From Colimorpha sp964483145 (lineage in GTDB: Bacteria; Bacteroidota; Bacteroidia; Bacteroidales; P3), in the NCBI GenBank assembly GCA_964483145.1, contig CAZAAK010000075.1, positions 1 through 9,853 of the forward strand: 9,853 nucleotides of DNA, in the 5' to 3' direction. Position numbers and translations under genes: made by a program. This document shows positions 1 through 7,199 of the stretch, piece by piece. The notes under the pieces are model-generated. The model was not told where the DNA came from. It saw only the letters and a program-made list of their open reading frames with translations, and did no database searches. Numbering within the stretch: the stretch's first letter is position 1; each line of letters opens with the position of its first letter.

Positions 1-29
1 TAACAATGTGTATAACTGAATATTAACCC

Positions 30-52
30 TGTCTAAAAATGGGGAGTACTAT
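30..52 (+). repeat. left copy of an imperfect inverted repeat found near both window ends
   Basis: The sequence starts TGTCTAAAA and continues into GGAGTACTATA. Its reverse complement recurs near the right edge at 9802-9826, with nine identical leading bases and then ten of eleven matching bases after a short diverged stretch that needs a one-base gap. Both copies point inward. They could be ends of related insertion sequences or of one larger element, but no transposase and no clear target-site duplication is visible. Calling them transposon ends is inference. Confidence 0.35.
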
Positions 53-58
53 ACTCCC
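42..58. repeat. perfect short hairpin (7-bp arms, 3-base loop)
   Basis: GGGAGTA, CTA, TACTCCC forms a perfect 7-bp inverted repeat. On the plus strand it is not followed by a T run. On the minus strand it is followed by CATTTTTAG, so it would suit a weak terminator for leftward transcription, although no minus-strand gene directly to the right would use it. It overlaps the left copy of the inverted repeat at 30-52 and may be part of a transposon end. Confidence 0.4.
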
Positions 59-111
59 TTGTTGGCCAAAGAAAAATAAATGGAACTCCTTGTTCGGGTA
101 AGGCGGCAAAA

Positions 112-162
112 GTGGGCTCGTTGCTATGCCCTAGAGCAAAGAAACTGTTTTTCGAAGCCCAC
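112..162 (+). promoter_or_regulatory. possible structured 5' leader of the 194-727 gene
   Basis: An outer inverted repeat (GTGGGCTCG at 112-120 against CGAAGCCCAC at 153-162, with one bulged base) encloses an inner hairpin (TTGCT at 121-125 against AGCAA at 135-139). The structure ends about 30 bases before the gene start. No known riboswitch class is recognised and no TAnnTTTG promoter box is evident upstream. It may be a structured leader or chance pairing. Confidence 0.25.
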
Positions 163-193
163 CAAAAGTTGCACCCGACACGTATGAGGGGAA

Positions 194-727
194 ATGAATA
201 TGAAAAAACTATTGATTGTCTGCTTTTTGGCTATGGTTGGCTCCATGTCGGCCAAGGATGTCCTCACTTTGCGGAATAACATGCATTTTCAAGGTACTGT
301 CATTTCGGTAAAGGACAGCATTGCCGAATTTTCGGTAGCAGGTGCGGTCTACGAGATTCCGTTGGTGGATATCTCGGAAATTATTCTTGAGGACACTGGC
401 AGTAGGGCCTACTCGGATTTGATTGCTTTGGGTCTTGAAGATGTCAACCCATGTCAACTTGGGCAAATAGATGCCGAACTGTATCATGGGAAAAAGTTTG
501 GACATTTCTTTTTAGGAATGTTGTTCGGGCCATTTGCCTTGATAGGAACTGCCCTATCCAACCCAACCCCCGACAGGGGTAGCGACACCTATGCGATGTC
601 AGAAAACCAGAACTATTTCTCCGACCCAAGTTACCTTGTCTGCTACAAAAAGAAGGCGAAGTCGACCCTACTTGTTGCCGAGGCATTGGGTTGGGCTACT
701 TGGGTTCTGCTTTTGTTCTGTTTTTGA
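194..727 (+). CDS. secreted or membrane protein of unknown function
   Basis: A 177-residue protein. Residues 1-20 look like a signal peptide (MNMKKLLIVCFLAMVGSMSA), so the mature form should leave the cytoplasm. Residues 21-67 read as a short beta-rich module (VLTLRNNMHFQGTVISV, then YEIPLVDISEIILED), resembling the small 'LKNG.. G.V..V.. Y.IP..DI..I.Y' module common in uncharacterised Bacteroidota envelope proteins. A glycine-rich hydrophobic segment lies at 104-122 and a second at the extreme C-terminus (159-177), so the protein is probably membrane-associated. The motif PSYLVCYKKKAK (145-156) precedes the last segment. ATG at 194 has GAGGGGA just upstream; ATG at 200 (MKKLL) is an equally good start. 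The gene stands alone and ends in a strong terminator at 765-793. The family has no assigned function that I know of. Confidence 0.75.
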   Translation: MNMKKLLIVCFLAMVGSMSAKDVLTLRNNMHFQGTVISVKDSIAEFSVAGAVYEIPLVDISEIILEDTGSRAYSDLIALGLEDVNPCQLGQIDAELYHGKKFGHFFLGMLFGPFALIGTALSNPTPDRGSDTYAMSENQNYFSDPSYLVCYKKKAKSTLLVAEALGWATWVLLLFCF

Positions 728-764
728 GACCGTGAGTCGGGCTATGTCGCCCCCCCCACTTATA

Positions 765-793
765 CGTCCAATGGTAGCATTGGGCGTTTTTTT
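765..793 (+). terminator. rho-independent terminator of the 194-727 gene
   Basis: The stem CGTCCAATG / CATTGGGCG (nine pairs, one of them G-T) with loop GTAG is followed directly by seven T. It lies 38 bases after the stop codon of the plus-strand gene. In the other direction the T run is missing, so it serves mainly rightward transcription, although the hairpin could also slow leftward transcripts from the radical SAM gene. Confidence 0.85.
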
Positions 794-869
794 GTGCAAT
801 GGCGGGGAGGTACGCTACTGGCTGGTGAAGTGGTTTTTATGGTTTTTATGGCTTTGGTGGAGGCGGATT

Positions 870-2708
870 TTACCTCCGATGGCGTTGTTTTTGCTTGGGG
901 AACCGGATGCCGGGGAACCACGACCGGACGGATTGCTCCAACCCCAGGCCATTCATGTAGTTGTAGGTGGCTAGGCTGAGCCCGCGGCCCACCTCGGCAA
1001 TGTCGTAGTCGAACTGGTTGTTGTTCTCTTCCGATGGATATTGCGGGTTGGTCAAAGCCTCCCAGTCAACCTCGTTGTTGCAGAACGGATTGGGGCATAA
1101 GGTGGTGCGGCGGGCTCCGTATTTCTCGGGCTCAAAGCCCGAGGGACTATGGCAGGTCATGGCGTAACGATGCCAGAAGGCGCTTTGGATGAGCCCTTGG
1201 GCGAACATCTGCCGCACGGTGTCGAGCGCCTCGAGGGTCTCGTTTAGCGTTTCGGTGGGGAAGCCGTACATCAGGTAGGCATGCACCATGATGCCGCTTT
1301 GGCGGAAGTGGCCGAAGACCTGACGTGCTTGTGCTACGCTGACGCCTTTGCCGATGAGCGTTAGCAGGCGGTCCGAGGCTACCTCCAGTCCGCCGCTCAC
1401 AGCCACGCAGCCGGCATCGGAAAGCATGTCGCAGAACTCTTGGGTGTAGGCCTTTTCGAAACGCACGTTGCCCCAAAAACTGATTGTGAGGCGTCGGCGT
1501 AGGACCTCACCGCACACTTGCTCGAGTAACTTTGGCGGCAACGCCTCGTCCACAAAATGGAAGCCGCTGATACCGGTCTGTTGCATGATATGCTCCATGC
1601 GGTCCACTACAGTGGATGCCGATGGGGCATCGTAGCGGCCGATATAGTCCAAACGCGTGTCGCAGAAGGCACAACGGTGCCAATAGCAGCCGTGGGCAAC
1701 CGTCATTTTGTTCCACAGACCCTCGCTCCATAGGCGCTGCATAGGGTTGGTGATGTCGGCCAAAGAGAGGTATTTCTGTAGTGGCAACCCTTCGAAGTCG
1801 GGGGCGGGAAGTGCACCGAAAGGGATGTTTTCGGTGGAGGGAATCAAGGCAGGGCTCTCCTTGGTAACGGTACGCACCAGCCGGTCTGCGCCAGCTTTGC
1901 CCTCCAGATGCTCCGCTAGGCGCTGTAGGGGCAGCTCGCCATCGTCAAAGCTGATGCTGTGGCAGTAGCGGAAAATGCGTGCATCGCTCATTTGGCGCCA
2001 TTCGGTGTTGACAAAACCGCCGCCGAGGTTCACATGGGCGTGGGTGTGCTGTAGGATGTGGCTTCCGCAGCGCAAGGCACTGTAGAGGCATCCCGGAAAA
2101 GGAATGGTAATGGCCACGATATCGGGCTGATGTTGCTCCAGATGCTTTTGCAGTAGCGCAATCACTAGCCGGTCGATGACTGTTGGGGGGCGGGAGAGCA
2201 TCTGCTCTAGTTTATCAAAAGTGGGGGCAAAGCAGGCAATTTGTTCGGCGTAGCGGATGAGACCAAAATTGCTGTCGGTGTGTGTGCGAATGTAGTCGGC
2301 AATGTCCTCTATAAACAGGGTGGCAAGGTAGCGTGCGCGGTCGGTAGTGCCGGAGGTGCCAAAGGCCCATTCCATGTCGGCCAGTTGGGCAAATCGCGGG
2401 CCTTCGGGCAACAGGCTACGGTTGGCAATGCGGGGCGCGAGCGTATTGTCCTGCCCGCGCAAAAAGTGTAGCACGGTGTCCACTACATTGCTGCACTGTA
2501 GCAGATAGTCCCTTTCTTTGGCGTTGTTGATGCCTAGGGCATAGTCGTGCAGCCATGACTTGCTATAGATGCGGTCAATTAGCTCAATGCCTAGGTCGGC
2601 CTGAACCACTGCATAGCCTTGTGCCTGCAGGTATCCTTTTAGGGCAGTGGTAGCGGGGTAGGGGGTGCCAAGTTGCGTCAGTGGGGGTGTAAGGAGCAGA
2701 AATTTCAC
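870..2708 (-). CDS. B12-binding-type radical SAM protein of unknown reaction
   Basis: A 612-residue protein if it starts at the GTG at 2708, giving (M)KFLLLTPPLTQLGTPYPAT, the typical opening of B12-binding-type radical SAM proteins. An ATG at 2765 would add 19 residues, but that stretch contains a promoter box and looks non-coding. Residues about 170-290 form a Rossmann-like cobalamin-binding-type region (DIVAITIPFPG, then VNLGGGF). The base-off DxHxxG motif is not seen, so cobalamin binding is uncertain. The iron-sulfur motif is C341-YWHR-C346-AF-C349, a CX4CX2C spacing rather than the usual CX3CX2C. It is followed by radical SAM barrel elements (FHFVDEALPP, WGNVRF, VSGGLEVASDRLL, LMYGFPTET). 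The arginine/lysine-rich C-terminus ends KQKQRHRR. No maturase partner or precursor peptide lies beside it, so the substrate is unknown. It is transcribed divergently from the TPR gene. The family call is firm; the function is not. Confidence 0.88.
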   Translation of the reverse strand: MKFLLLTPPLTQLGTPYPATTALKGYLQAQGYAVVQADLGIELIDRIYSKSWLHDYALGINNAKERDYLLQCSNVVDTVLHFLRGQDNTLAPRIANRSLLPEGPRFAQLADMEWAFGTSGTTDRARYLATLFIEDIADYIRTHTDSNFGLIRYAEQIACFAPTFDKLEQMLSRPPTVIDRLVIALLQKHLEQHQPDIVAITIPFPGCLYSALRCGSHILQHTHAHVNLGGGFVNTEWRQMSDARIFRYCHSISFDDGELPLQRLAEHLEGKAGADRLVRTVTKESPALIPSTENIPFGALPAPDFEGLPLQKYLSLADITNPMQRLWSEGLWNKMTVAHGCYWHRCAFCDTRLDYIGRYDAPSASTVVDRMEHIMQQTGISGFHFVDEALPPKLLEQVCGEVLRRRLTISFWGNVRFEKAYTQEFCDMLSDAGCVAVSGGLEVASDRLLTLIGKGVSVAQARQVFGHFRQSGIMVHAYLMYGFPTETLNETLEALDTVRQMFAQGLIQSAFWHRYAMTCHSPSGFEPEKYGARRTTLCPNPFCNNEVDWEALTNPQYPSEENNNQFDYDIAEVGRGLSLATYNYMNGLGLEQSVRSWFPGIRFPKQKQRHRR

Positions 2709-2711
2709 GTT

Positions 2712-2720
2712 GCAAAAGTA
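2712..2720 (-). promoter_or_regulatory. Bacteroidota -7 box upstream of the radical SAM gene
   Basis: On the minus strand the sequence reads TACTTTTGC, an exact match to TAnnTTTG. It ends only three bases before the GTG start at 2708, so transcription would begin at or very near the start codon, giving a leaderless or nearly leaderless message. No TTTG -33 box is found at the expected distance upstream. Confidence 0.5.
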
Positions 2721-2752
2721 CGAAAAAAAAACGTTTATCCGATTATTTTGTG

Positions 2753-2761
2753 TATTTTTGC
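2753..2761 (+). promoter_or_regulatory. Bacteroidota -7 box upstream of the TPR-LDT-ogt-EFR1 gene run
   Basis: TATTTTTGC matches TAnnTTTG exactly and lies 19 bases before the ATG at 2781. That leaves a short leader of roughly 10-15 bases. A matching -33 TTTG is not obvious. It lies back to back with the minus-strand box at 2712-2720, so the divergent genes may share this control region. Confidence 0.5.
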
Positions 2762-2780
2762 ACATTATTTGGCTCGAGGT

Positions 2781-3578
2781 ATGAAGCGAACGGTTTTCTT
2801 GATATTAGCCCTGGCAGTGCTCTCCGGTGCTAGGGCGCAGTCCTATTCCGAGAGGTTTCAGCAGGCGTTGGTTTGCAACGATTTCAAATCCCAGCGTGCC
2901 ATCCTTGCACAATGGCACCTATCGGCCCCAACCGATGTGGAGCTCTACATTGCCCGTTGGAACTACTACGTCAATGGCTATATGGGCGAGGATCAGAGCG
3001 GGGTCTTTTCGGCCCACGACCACGCCATTTTGGACAGCGGTTTTGCCGTTATCGACCAGGCTATCGCGCTCTACCCCGAACGCTTGGAGCTGCGCATGGG
3101 CAAGATTTATTTCTTGGGGCAAATCAGGCAGTGGGACGATTTCGAAAAAGAAATCCTGCGCACGCTGGACCATTCCGAGCAAATCTGCCATCGGTGGACC
3201 TTCAACGGCCTTGCTGGCCAAGGGGCAGACTTGATTTGCGAAGGCGTGCAGGACTACCAAAGCGACATGTTCAGCACAATTGCCGACCGGCACAACCTTA
3301 CCGCCCCCGACAGCGCCATGGTGGGGCGTATCCGCCGCGTGGCGCATCGCACAGTTCAGCTATTCCCCAGTAATGTGCCTGCCATGAATATGCTCGCCGT
3401 CAGTTATATGCTACTAGGCGAAAACGGCAGTGCCGTCAAGCACCTCCTCCGTGCCGAAGCAGTCGAGCCCAACAACCCCGTCGTTCTGGGTAACCTTGTG
3501 CAGGCCTACACCAGTCTTGGCCAAAAGAAAAAGGCCCAGCTCTACCAGGCGCGCCTCAAGGCCCTGCCGCAGCCGTAA
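2781..3578 (+). CDS. secreted tetratricopeptide-repeat (TPR) protein
   Basis: A 265-residue protein. Residues 1-20 (MKRTVFLILALAVLSGARAQ) form a clear signal peptide with a cleavage site after ARAQ, so the mature protein is probably periplasmic. Its C-terminal part holds two helical repeats with TPR character: about 199-232 (VPAMNMLAVSYMLLGENGSA, ending EPNNP) and 233-265 (VVLGNLVQAYTSLGQKKKA). An earlier helical pair lies around 98-130 (ERLELRMGKIYFLGQIRQW). TPRs bind other proteins, and no partner or catalytic motif is visible. The start at ATG 2781 is chosen because it begins the signal peptide; the frame is also open further upstream across the promoter region. The next gene follows 35 bases after the stop on the same strand, which suggests co-transcription. 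A link to envelope work would fit the downstream L,D-transpeptidase but is inference. Confidence 0.82.
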   Translation: MKRTVFLILALAVLSGARAQSYSERFQQALVCNDFKSQRAILAQWHLSAPTDVELYIARWNYYVNGYMGEDQSGVFSAHDHAILDSGFAVIDQAIALYPERLELRMGKIYFLGQIRQWDDFEKEILRTLDHSEQICHRWTFNGLAGQGADLICEGVQDYQSDMFSTIADRHNLTAPDSAMVGRIRRVAHRTVQLFPSNVPAMNMLAVSYMLLGENGSAVKHLLRAEAVEPNNPVVLGNLVQAYTSLGQKKKAQLYQARLKALPQP

Positions 3579-3613
3579 GCCCTGGCTGTTTGTCGTTTTG
3601 TCTCCTTCAACCA

Positions 3614-4294
3614 ATGCCCACAATGCCCATCCCTCATCCCACATCCGCTCAGAATCGCGTAACCCTTTTGTTGATAGTCATGATAACTCTTTTGTTGATA
3701 ATCTTGTCTTGCATCTTCTTCCGCGGGCGTAGGGCCACCGACCCTTTGCGGGCGCAGATTGTTGCCGCGGAGCGATACGCCACCATGAATGGCATGAACC
3801 GAGAAATCTGCATCTTGGTCGATTATTCCCTCCCGTCGGGGTGCAACCGACTGTGGGTGTGGGCCTTTGCGCGGCAGCAAAAAATCTTCGAATGTCCCGT
3901 AGCCCATGGGCGTGGTCATAAAAGAAAGTACAGATGTTTCCGCAAGGACACCGCGCGCTTTAGCAACGAGCCCGAAAGTTGGCTTAGCTCTCTGGGCCAT
4001 GCCCGCATCGCCGAGCGTTATCACGGGCGATTCGGGACGAGCTATCGCCTCGATGGTTTGGATAGCACCAACAGCAACCTCCGCCGGCGTGCGGTGGTGT
4101 TGCATGGCCATGCGTCAGTCCCCGAAAAATCTATCTTTCCCCTCCTCAGTGGCCGTAGCAAAGGTTGCCTCGCAGTCGCCTACCGGAATATGGCTCGGCT
4201 CGACAGCCTGCTGCGCAACAGAAAGGATGTGCTACTGGTTTGCTATGTCGAGGGAGAATATTCTGTAGAGGCAGAAAATGGCGTTGGAAGGTAG
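3614..4294 (+). CDS. membrane-anchored murein L,D-transpeptidase-like protein (YkuD_2 family)
   Basis: A 226-residue protein from ATG 3614; ATG 3623 is possible and the frame also holds a TTG at 3590. Residues 15-36 form a single membrane segment (RVTLLLIVMITLLLIILSCI), leaving the rest presumably in the periplasm. The body matches the YkuD_2 type: ICILVDYSLPSG (65-76), PVAHGRG (95-101), FSNEP (116-120), SSLGHARIAERYHGRFG (125-141), YRLDGLDSTNSN (144-155), VVLHGHASVP (161-170) and GRSKGC (180-185). Cys185 is the likely nucleophile and His164 or His166 the partner in the HG...SxGC signature. Members are annotated as murein L,D-transpeptidases, which would make or cut peptide cross-links using L,D bonds. 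The 3' end is close to the next gene: that frame opens at an ATG at 4278, inside this gene, although its likelier start is 4311. Family is confident; the exact cell-wall reaction is inferred from the family. Confidence 0.85.
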   Translation: MPTMPIPHPTSAQNRVTLLLIVMITLLLIILSCIFFRGRRATDPLRAQIVAAERYATMNGMNREICILVDYSLPSGCNRLWVWAFARQQKIFECPVAHGRGHKRKYRCFRKDTARFSNEPESWLSSLGHARIAERYHGRFGTSYRLDGLDSTNSNLRRRAVVLHGHASVPEKSIFPLLSGRSKGCLAVAYRNMARLDSLLRNRKDVLLVCYVEGEYSVEAENGVGR

Positions 4295-4310
4295 AAAAAA
4301 TTGCGAATTT

Positions 4311-4838
4311 ATGATGGTCTACACCGCACATTACAAGTCGCCTTTGGGCGGGATAACGATGGCATCGGACGGCGAGGCTTTGGTTGGGCTATGGTTCAAC
4401 GGGCAAAAGCATTTTGGCGCAGGATTGGCTAGCGATTGCGAGGCGAGGCCCGGCTTGCCGATTTTTGCACAAACATGCCTTTGGCTGGAGACTTATTTCG
4501 GCGGCGGGGTGCCTAGTTTTGTGCCGCCGCTAGTGCTTAAGGGGAGCAATTTCCGCCAGCAGGTGTGGAAGGTTCTATTAGAAATACCTTACGGTAACAC
4601 AACAACTTATGGCGAAATCGCCCGCAAGATGAGTCTCTCCCGCATGTCGGCGCAGGCAGTGGGTGGGGCGGTAGGGCACAACCCGATATCACTGATAGTG
4701 CCGTGCCATCGCGTGGTAGGGGCTGGCGGCTCGCTCACAGGCTACGCCGGTGGATTGGAAAGGAAGGCGTGGATGTTGCGTCTCGAGGGGGCAATGGGGG
4801 AGCGGCAGCATGTTTTTCCGATAGCCGAAAACAACTGA
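4311..4838 (+). CDS. ogt: methylated-DNA--[protein]-cysteine S-methyltransferase
   Basis: A 175-residue suicidal DNA-repair protein that moves the methyl group from O6-methylguanine (or O4-methylthymine) to its own cysteine. The PCHRVV motif at 131-136 contains the acceptor Cys132. The DNA-binding helix-turn-helix region is typical: NFRQQVWKVLLEIPYGNTTTYGEIA (80-104), then SAQAVGGAVGHNP (113-125) with the conserved Asn. The lid LTGYAGGLERKAWML follows, with Glu159 in RLEG. The N-terminal ribonuclease-H-like domain (1-75) is the degenerate part usual for the family. No Ada-type metal-binding domain is present, so this is the short Ogt form. I chose ATG 4311 (MMVYTAHYKSPLGG) because the ten-residue extension from ATG 4278 is unlike the family; the true start could also be 4314. 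It sits 16 bases after the previous stop, in the same gene run. Confidence 0.92.
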   Translation: MMVYTAHYKSPLGGITMASDGEALVGLWFNGQKHFGAGLASDCEARPGLPIFAQTCLWLETYFGGGVPSFVPPLVLKGSNFRQQVWKVLLEIPYGNTTTYGEIARKMSLSRMSAQAVGGAVGHNPISLIVPCHRVVGAGGSLTGYAGGLERKAWMLRLEGAMGERQHVFPIAENN

Positions 4839-4864
4839 TAGGGATTAGTAACTGACAACTGACC

Positions 4865-5692
4865 ATGAAAATAAAAATATGCTACTTCAGCCCCGCAGGA
4901 GCTACAAAACAGGTCGCGCAACGGTTGGCTATAGCCTTGGGCGACAGACTGGGCGCTGGGCTAGAATATTGCTCCTATACCTTGCCGCGGGAGCGCGACC
5001 GGTTGCCGGAGTTTGGTAGCGACGACTTGGTGCTTTGGGCCACGCCCGTCTATGCCGGTCGCGTACCCAACAAAACGCTCGACTTCGTGCGCCAAGCGCT
5101 GCGCCAGAGGCAGGCCATGCTGGCGGGGCGGCCCGCAGTAGCGTTGGTAACCTTTGGCAACCGCGCCTACGACAACGCTTTGGCCGAACTTGCGGCAATG
5201 ATGCAAGAGTGCGGTATGAACCTTTTGGGGGCTGCTGCGGTGGTCACGCGCCACAGTTTCAGCAACAGCCTTGGGGCGGACCGACCCAAGGCCGAGGATT
5301 GGGAAGCTTTGAACCGCTTCGCTTCCAAGGTGGCCCAAAAGGTAAAGACAGGTAGTGTCACTGCAGTGCATGTGCCCGGCCAAGCCCATCCCGACCAATA
5401 CTACACCCCGCTAAAGACCAACAACGCACCAGCGCTATTCCTCAAAGCCAAGCCCTCTTGCAACCAGGCGTTGTGTCTCCATTGCGGCCAATGCGCCCAA
5501 GTGTGCCCGATGGGTAGCATCGTCTGCCGTGGTGGCGTGCCTTGCTTCGAGGGAATTTGTATCAAGTGCCAAGCCTGTCGTAGGGGATGCCCCGCAGGGG
5601 CCATCGCTTTTACCGACCCAGAGTACTGCTCGCATGTGGCCATGATAGAGCGTGCCTTTGCCCAGCCCAAGCAGTCGGAATTCTTCATCTAG
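4865..5692 (+). CDS. EFR1-type flavodoxin/ferredoxin electron carrier
   Basis: A 275-residue cytoplasmic redox protein. The N-terminal flavodoxin-like domain (1-160) carries an FMN-phosphate loop at 8-19 (FSPAGATKQVAQ), a second loop ATPVYAGRVP (59-68) and TFGNRAYDNAL (96-106). The C-terminal ferredoxin domain has two [4Fe-4S] motifs: Cys204, 207, 210 and 214 (CLHCGQCAQVCP), and Cys232, 235, 238 and 242 (CIKCQACRRGCP). This flavodoxin-plus-two-cluster layout is that of the EFR1 family, which is common in anaerobes. Its electron donor and acceptor are not known. ATG 4865 gives a standard flavodoxin start (MKIKICYFSP). The gene begins 26 bases after the methyltransferase stop and ends the plus-strand run. 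A supply of electrons to radical SAM enzymes is conceivable but nothing here shows it. Confidence 0.88.
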   Translation: MKIKICYFSPAGATKQVAQRLAIALGDRLGAGLEYCSYTLPRERDRLPEFGSDDLVLWATPVYAGRVPNKTLDFVRQALRQRQAMLAGRPAVALVTFGNRAYDNALAELAAMMQECGMNLLGAAAVVTRHSFSNSLGADRPKAEDWEALNRFASKVAQKVKTGSVTAVHVPGQAHPDQYYTPLKTNNAPALFLKAKPSCNQALCLHCGQCAQVCPMGSIVCRGGVPCFEGICIKCQACRRGCPAGAIAFTDPEYCSHVAMIERAFAQPKQSEFFI

Positions 5693-5730
5693 TCCGCTAG
5701 GTTGCCTCACCCGCCATTGCCGTTGTCGGC

Positions 5731-5753
5731 TAGCTGGCTGCCACGGCAGGCTA
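5731..5753. terminator. hairpin between convergent genes, possible terminator
   Basis: TAGC, a TGG bulge, CTGCC, AC, GGCAG, GCTA pairs into a nine-bp stem with a three-base bulge. It lies in the 77-base gap between the ends of the EFR1 gene (+) and the SGNH hydrolase gene (-). No T run follows on either strand, so intrinsic termination is uncertain. It is the only plausible stem in the gap. Confidence 0.3.
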
Positions 5754-5769
5754 CAGTTAGCGCAAGTAG

Positions 5770-7104
5770 CTAGTTCACCATCAGCCGCAAAGTGCAGGAG
5801 CCGGCAGAGGTGCGCACCCGCAGTAGATAGCCTCCAGCCGCGAGGTGGGGCAGGTCTAAGTTGGTTTCGCAACTCCGGGGGTGGTAGCTCCTAATGAAGT
5901 GCCCTTGAAGGTCGAGCAGCTCCACTGTGTTTATTTGCTTGTCGGCGCCTATGCGCACCCAGTCCTTGGCAGGGTTGGGAGTGACGGTCACTGTGGCGCC
6001 CTCTGGGGCGGCAATGCCCTCAGGTACGTCCGGCTCTTGCCTGGCAGTGTAGGCTAGGCTGCACTCGGTGGCTAGGCAATGGCGTAGGGCGCGGACTCGG
6101 ATTTCGTATTCCCCCTCGTGGGCATAGCGGTGACGGAGGAGACACTGCGTGGGAGCGGCAAAGGCGGTGTCGGAGCCGTCGCCCCAGTCAACGTTAACGC
6201 TGTCGGCGTGGGTGGTGGACAGTGTAAAGTAGGCCCCCAGGTAGTCGATAGTGTCGTTGCAAACGATTTCGGCATGCGGTTGGGGGCGTTGCCACTGCTG
6301 CAGGGAGTCGAAGACAACGGCGCGGACGGCGGCGCGGATGGCGGCAGCCGTGGCGGGCTCAAGGGTGGCGTCAAAGGCAATATCCTCTGGGTTGCGGCCG
6401 AAAAGCATGGTGTAGAAGGAGCAGGCGGCGGCATAGGTTCCAGCGGTGGAGGGGTGGCTGTTGTCGGATTGGTAGAGCTCAATCTCTGGGTGCCCATCGC
6501 GCAGATAGTGCCACACGCGGCCCACCGGGCAGAGCGAGGCATCGTTTTGGTCCGCCATCATGCGGTAGCGCAAGGCCAGCAGACTGTCCATGCCTTCGTA
6601 GCTACCGATAGGCGGGAAGATGGCTCCATTCACCTCGTCGCCGTATTTGCGCCCCCAAGTCATGTAAAACATCGGTTCGGCACAAGGCGAAGCAGCGTAG
6701 ATGCTATCCACCAGCTGTTGGGCATACGGGAAGACTTCGTTGCGCACTTGGGCATCGGGGAAGGCGGGGTATTGGCTCTGCTCCTGAAGGATTACTGCGT
6801 CCCAGCCGCCACGGCGAATGAGGGTCATCGACTGATTTTGGCAATGCTGACTAAAGGTGCAGCCGCCCGGTGTATTGCTCTGGTAGGCAAGGCGCTCGCC
6901 CATGCTACTGGCAATATCGCTCACCATGCCAGGGAGGTCGTTTACCCCTGTGTAGCTGTTGCCCACAAAGAGGACCCACCTCTCGCTTTGCGCGTGCAAG
7001 GTGGCAACCGCAAAGAGCATAACCGCCAGAAAAACACAGCATTTCTTCCTCAACACATTTTTTATTCCAACGCCTGCCATAAGGATGATTTTCTTCATTT
7101 TCAT
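5770..7104 (-). CDS. T9SS-secreted SGNH/GDSL-type hydrolase with PKD-like domain
   Basis: A 444-residue protein. Residues 18-39 (LRKKCCVFLAVMLFAVATLHAQ) form the signal peptide. It is preceded by 17 extra residues beginning MKMKKIILMAG, so a later start (GTG 7056) is possible. Residues 43-270 resemble SGNH hydrolases: block I FVGNSYT with nucleophile Ser50, WDAVILQEQSQ (101-111), and the last block SDNSHPSTAG (213-222) with Asp214 and His217 completing the triad. The family cleaves esters, often on carbohydrates; the substrate here is unknown. Residues about 280-355 form a PKD-like beta domain (DWGDG at 306-310, then HEGEYEIRVRAL). Residues 368-444 are a type IX secretion sorting domain (TVTVTPNPAKDWVRI, VELLDLQG, LAAGGYLLRV), so it should pass the outer membrane and be released or anchored at the surface. 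It is convergent with the EFR1 gene. Confidence 0.87.
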   Translation of the reverse strand: MKMKKIILMAGVGIKNVLRKKCCVFLAVMLFAVATLHAQSERWVLFVGNSYTGVNDLPGMVSDIASSMGERLAYQSNTPGGCTFSQHCQNQSMTLIRRGGWDAVILQEQSQYPAFPDAQVRNEVFPYAQQLVDSIYAASPCAEPMFYMTWGRKYGDEVNGAIFPPIGSYEGMDSLLALRYRMMADQNDASLCPVGRVWHYLRDGHPEIELYQSDNSHPSTAGTYAAACSFYTMLFGRNPEDIAFDATLEPATAAAIRAAVRAVVFDSLQQWQRPQPHAEIVCNDTIDYLGAYFTLSTTHADSVNVDWGDGSDTAFAAPTQCLLRHRYAHEGEYEIRVRALRHCLATECSLAYTARQEPDVPEGIAAPEGATVTVTPNPAKDWVRIGADKQINTVELLDLQGHFIRSYHPRSCETNLDLPHLAAGGYLLRVRTSAGSCTLRLMVN

Positions 7105-7199
7105 TGCTATGATGGTTTAAAGTTGAAATTGTTATTCTATTGGGGCGCAACCTATACTTTCCTCGTTTCGGAAATCTGTGGTATACATGCATCCGGCAA

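Noticed and set aside
830..848. Tandem GGTTTTTAT repeat
   Set aside because: Only two short copies in a T-rich intergenic stretch, with no sign of function.
591..974. Plus-strand frames after the first gene
   Set aside because: They cross the stop and terminator at 722-793 and encode arginine- and proline-rich or tryptophan-rich text without any family resemblance.
3542..4111. A 189-residue minus-strand frame opposite the L,D-transpeptidase
   Set aside because: Antisense shadow; the plus strand shows the full set of YkuD_2-type motifs.
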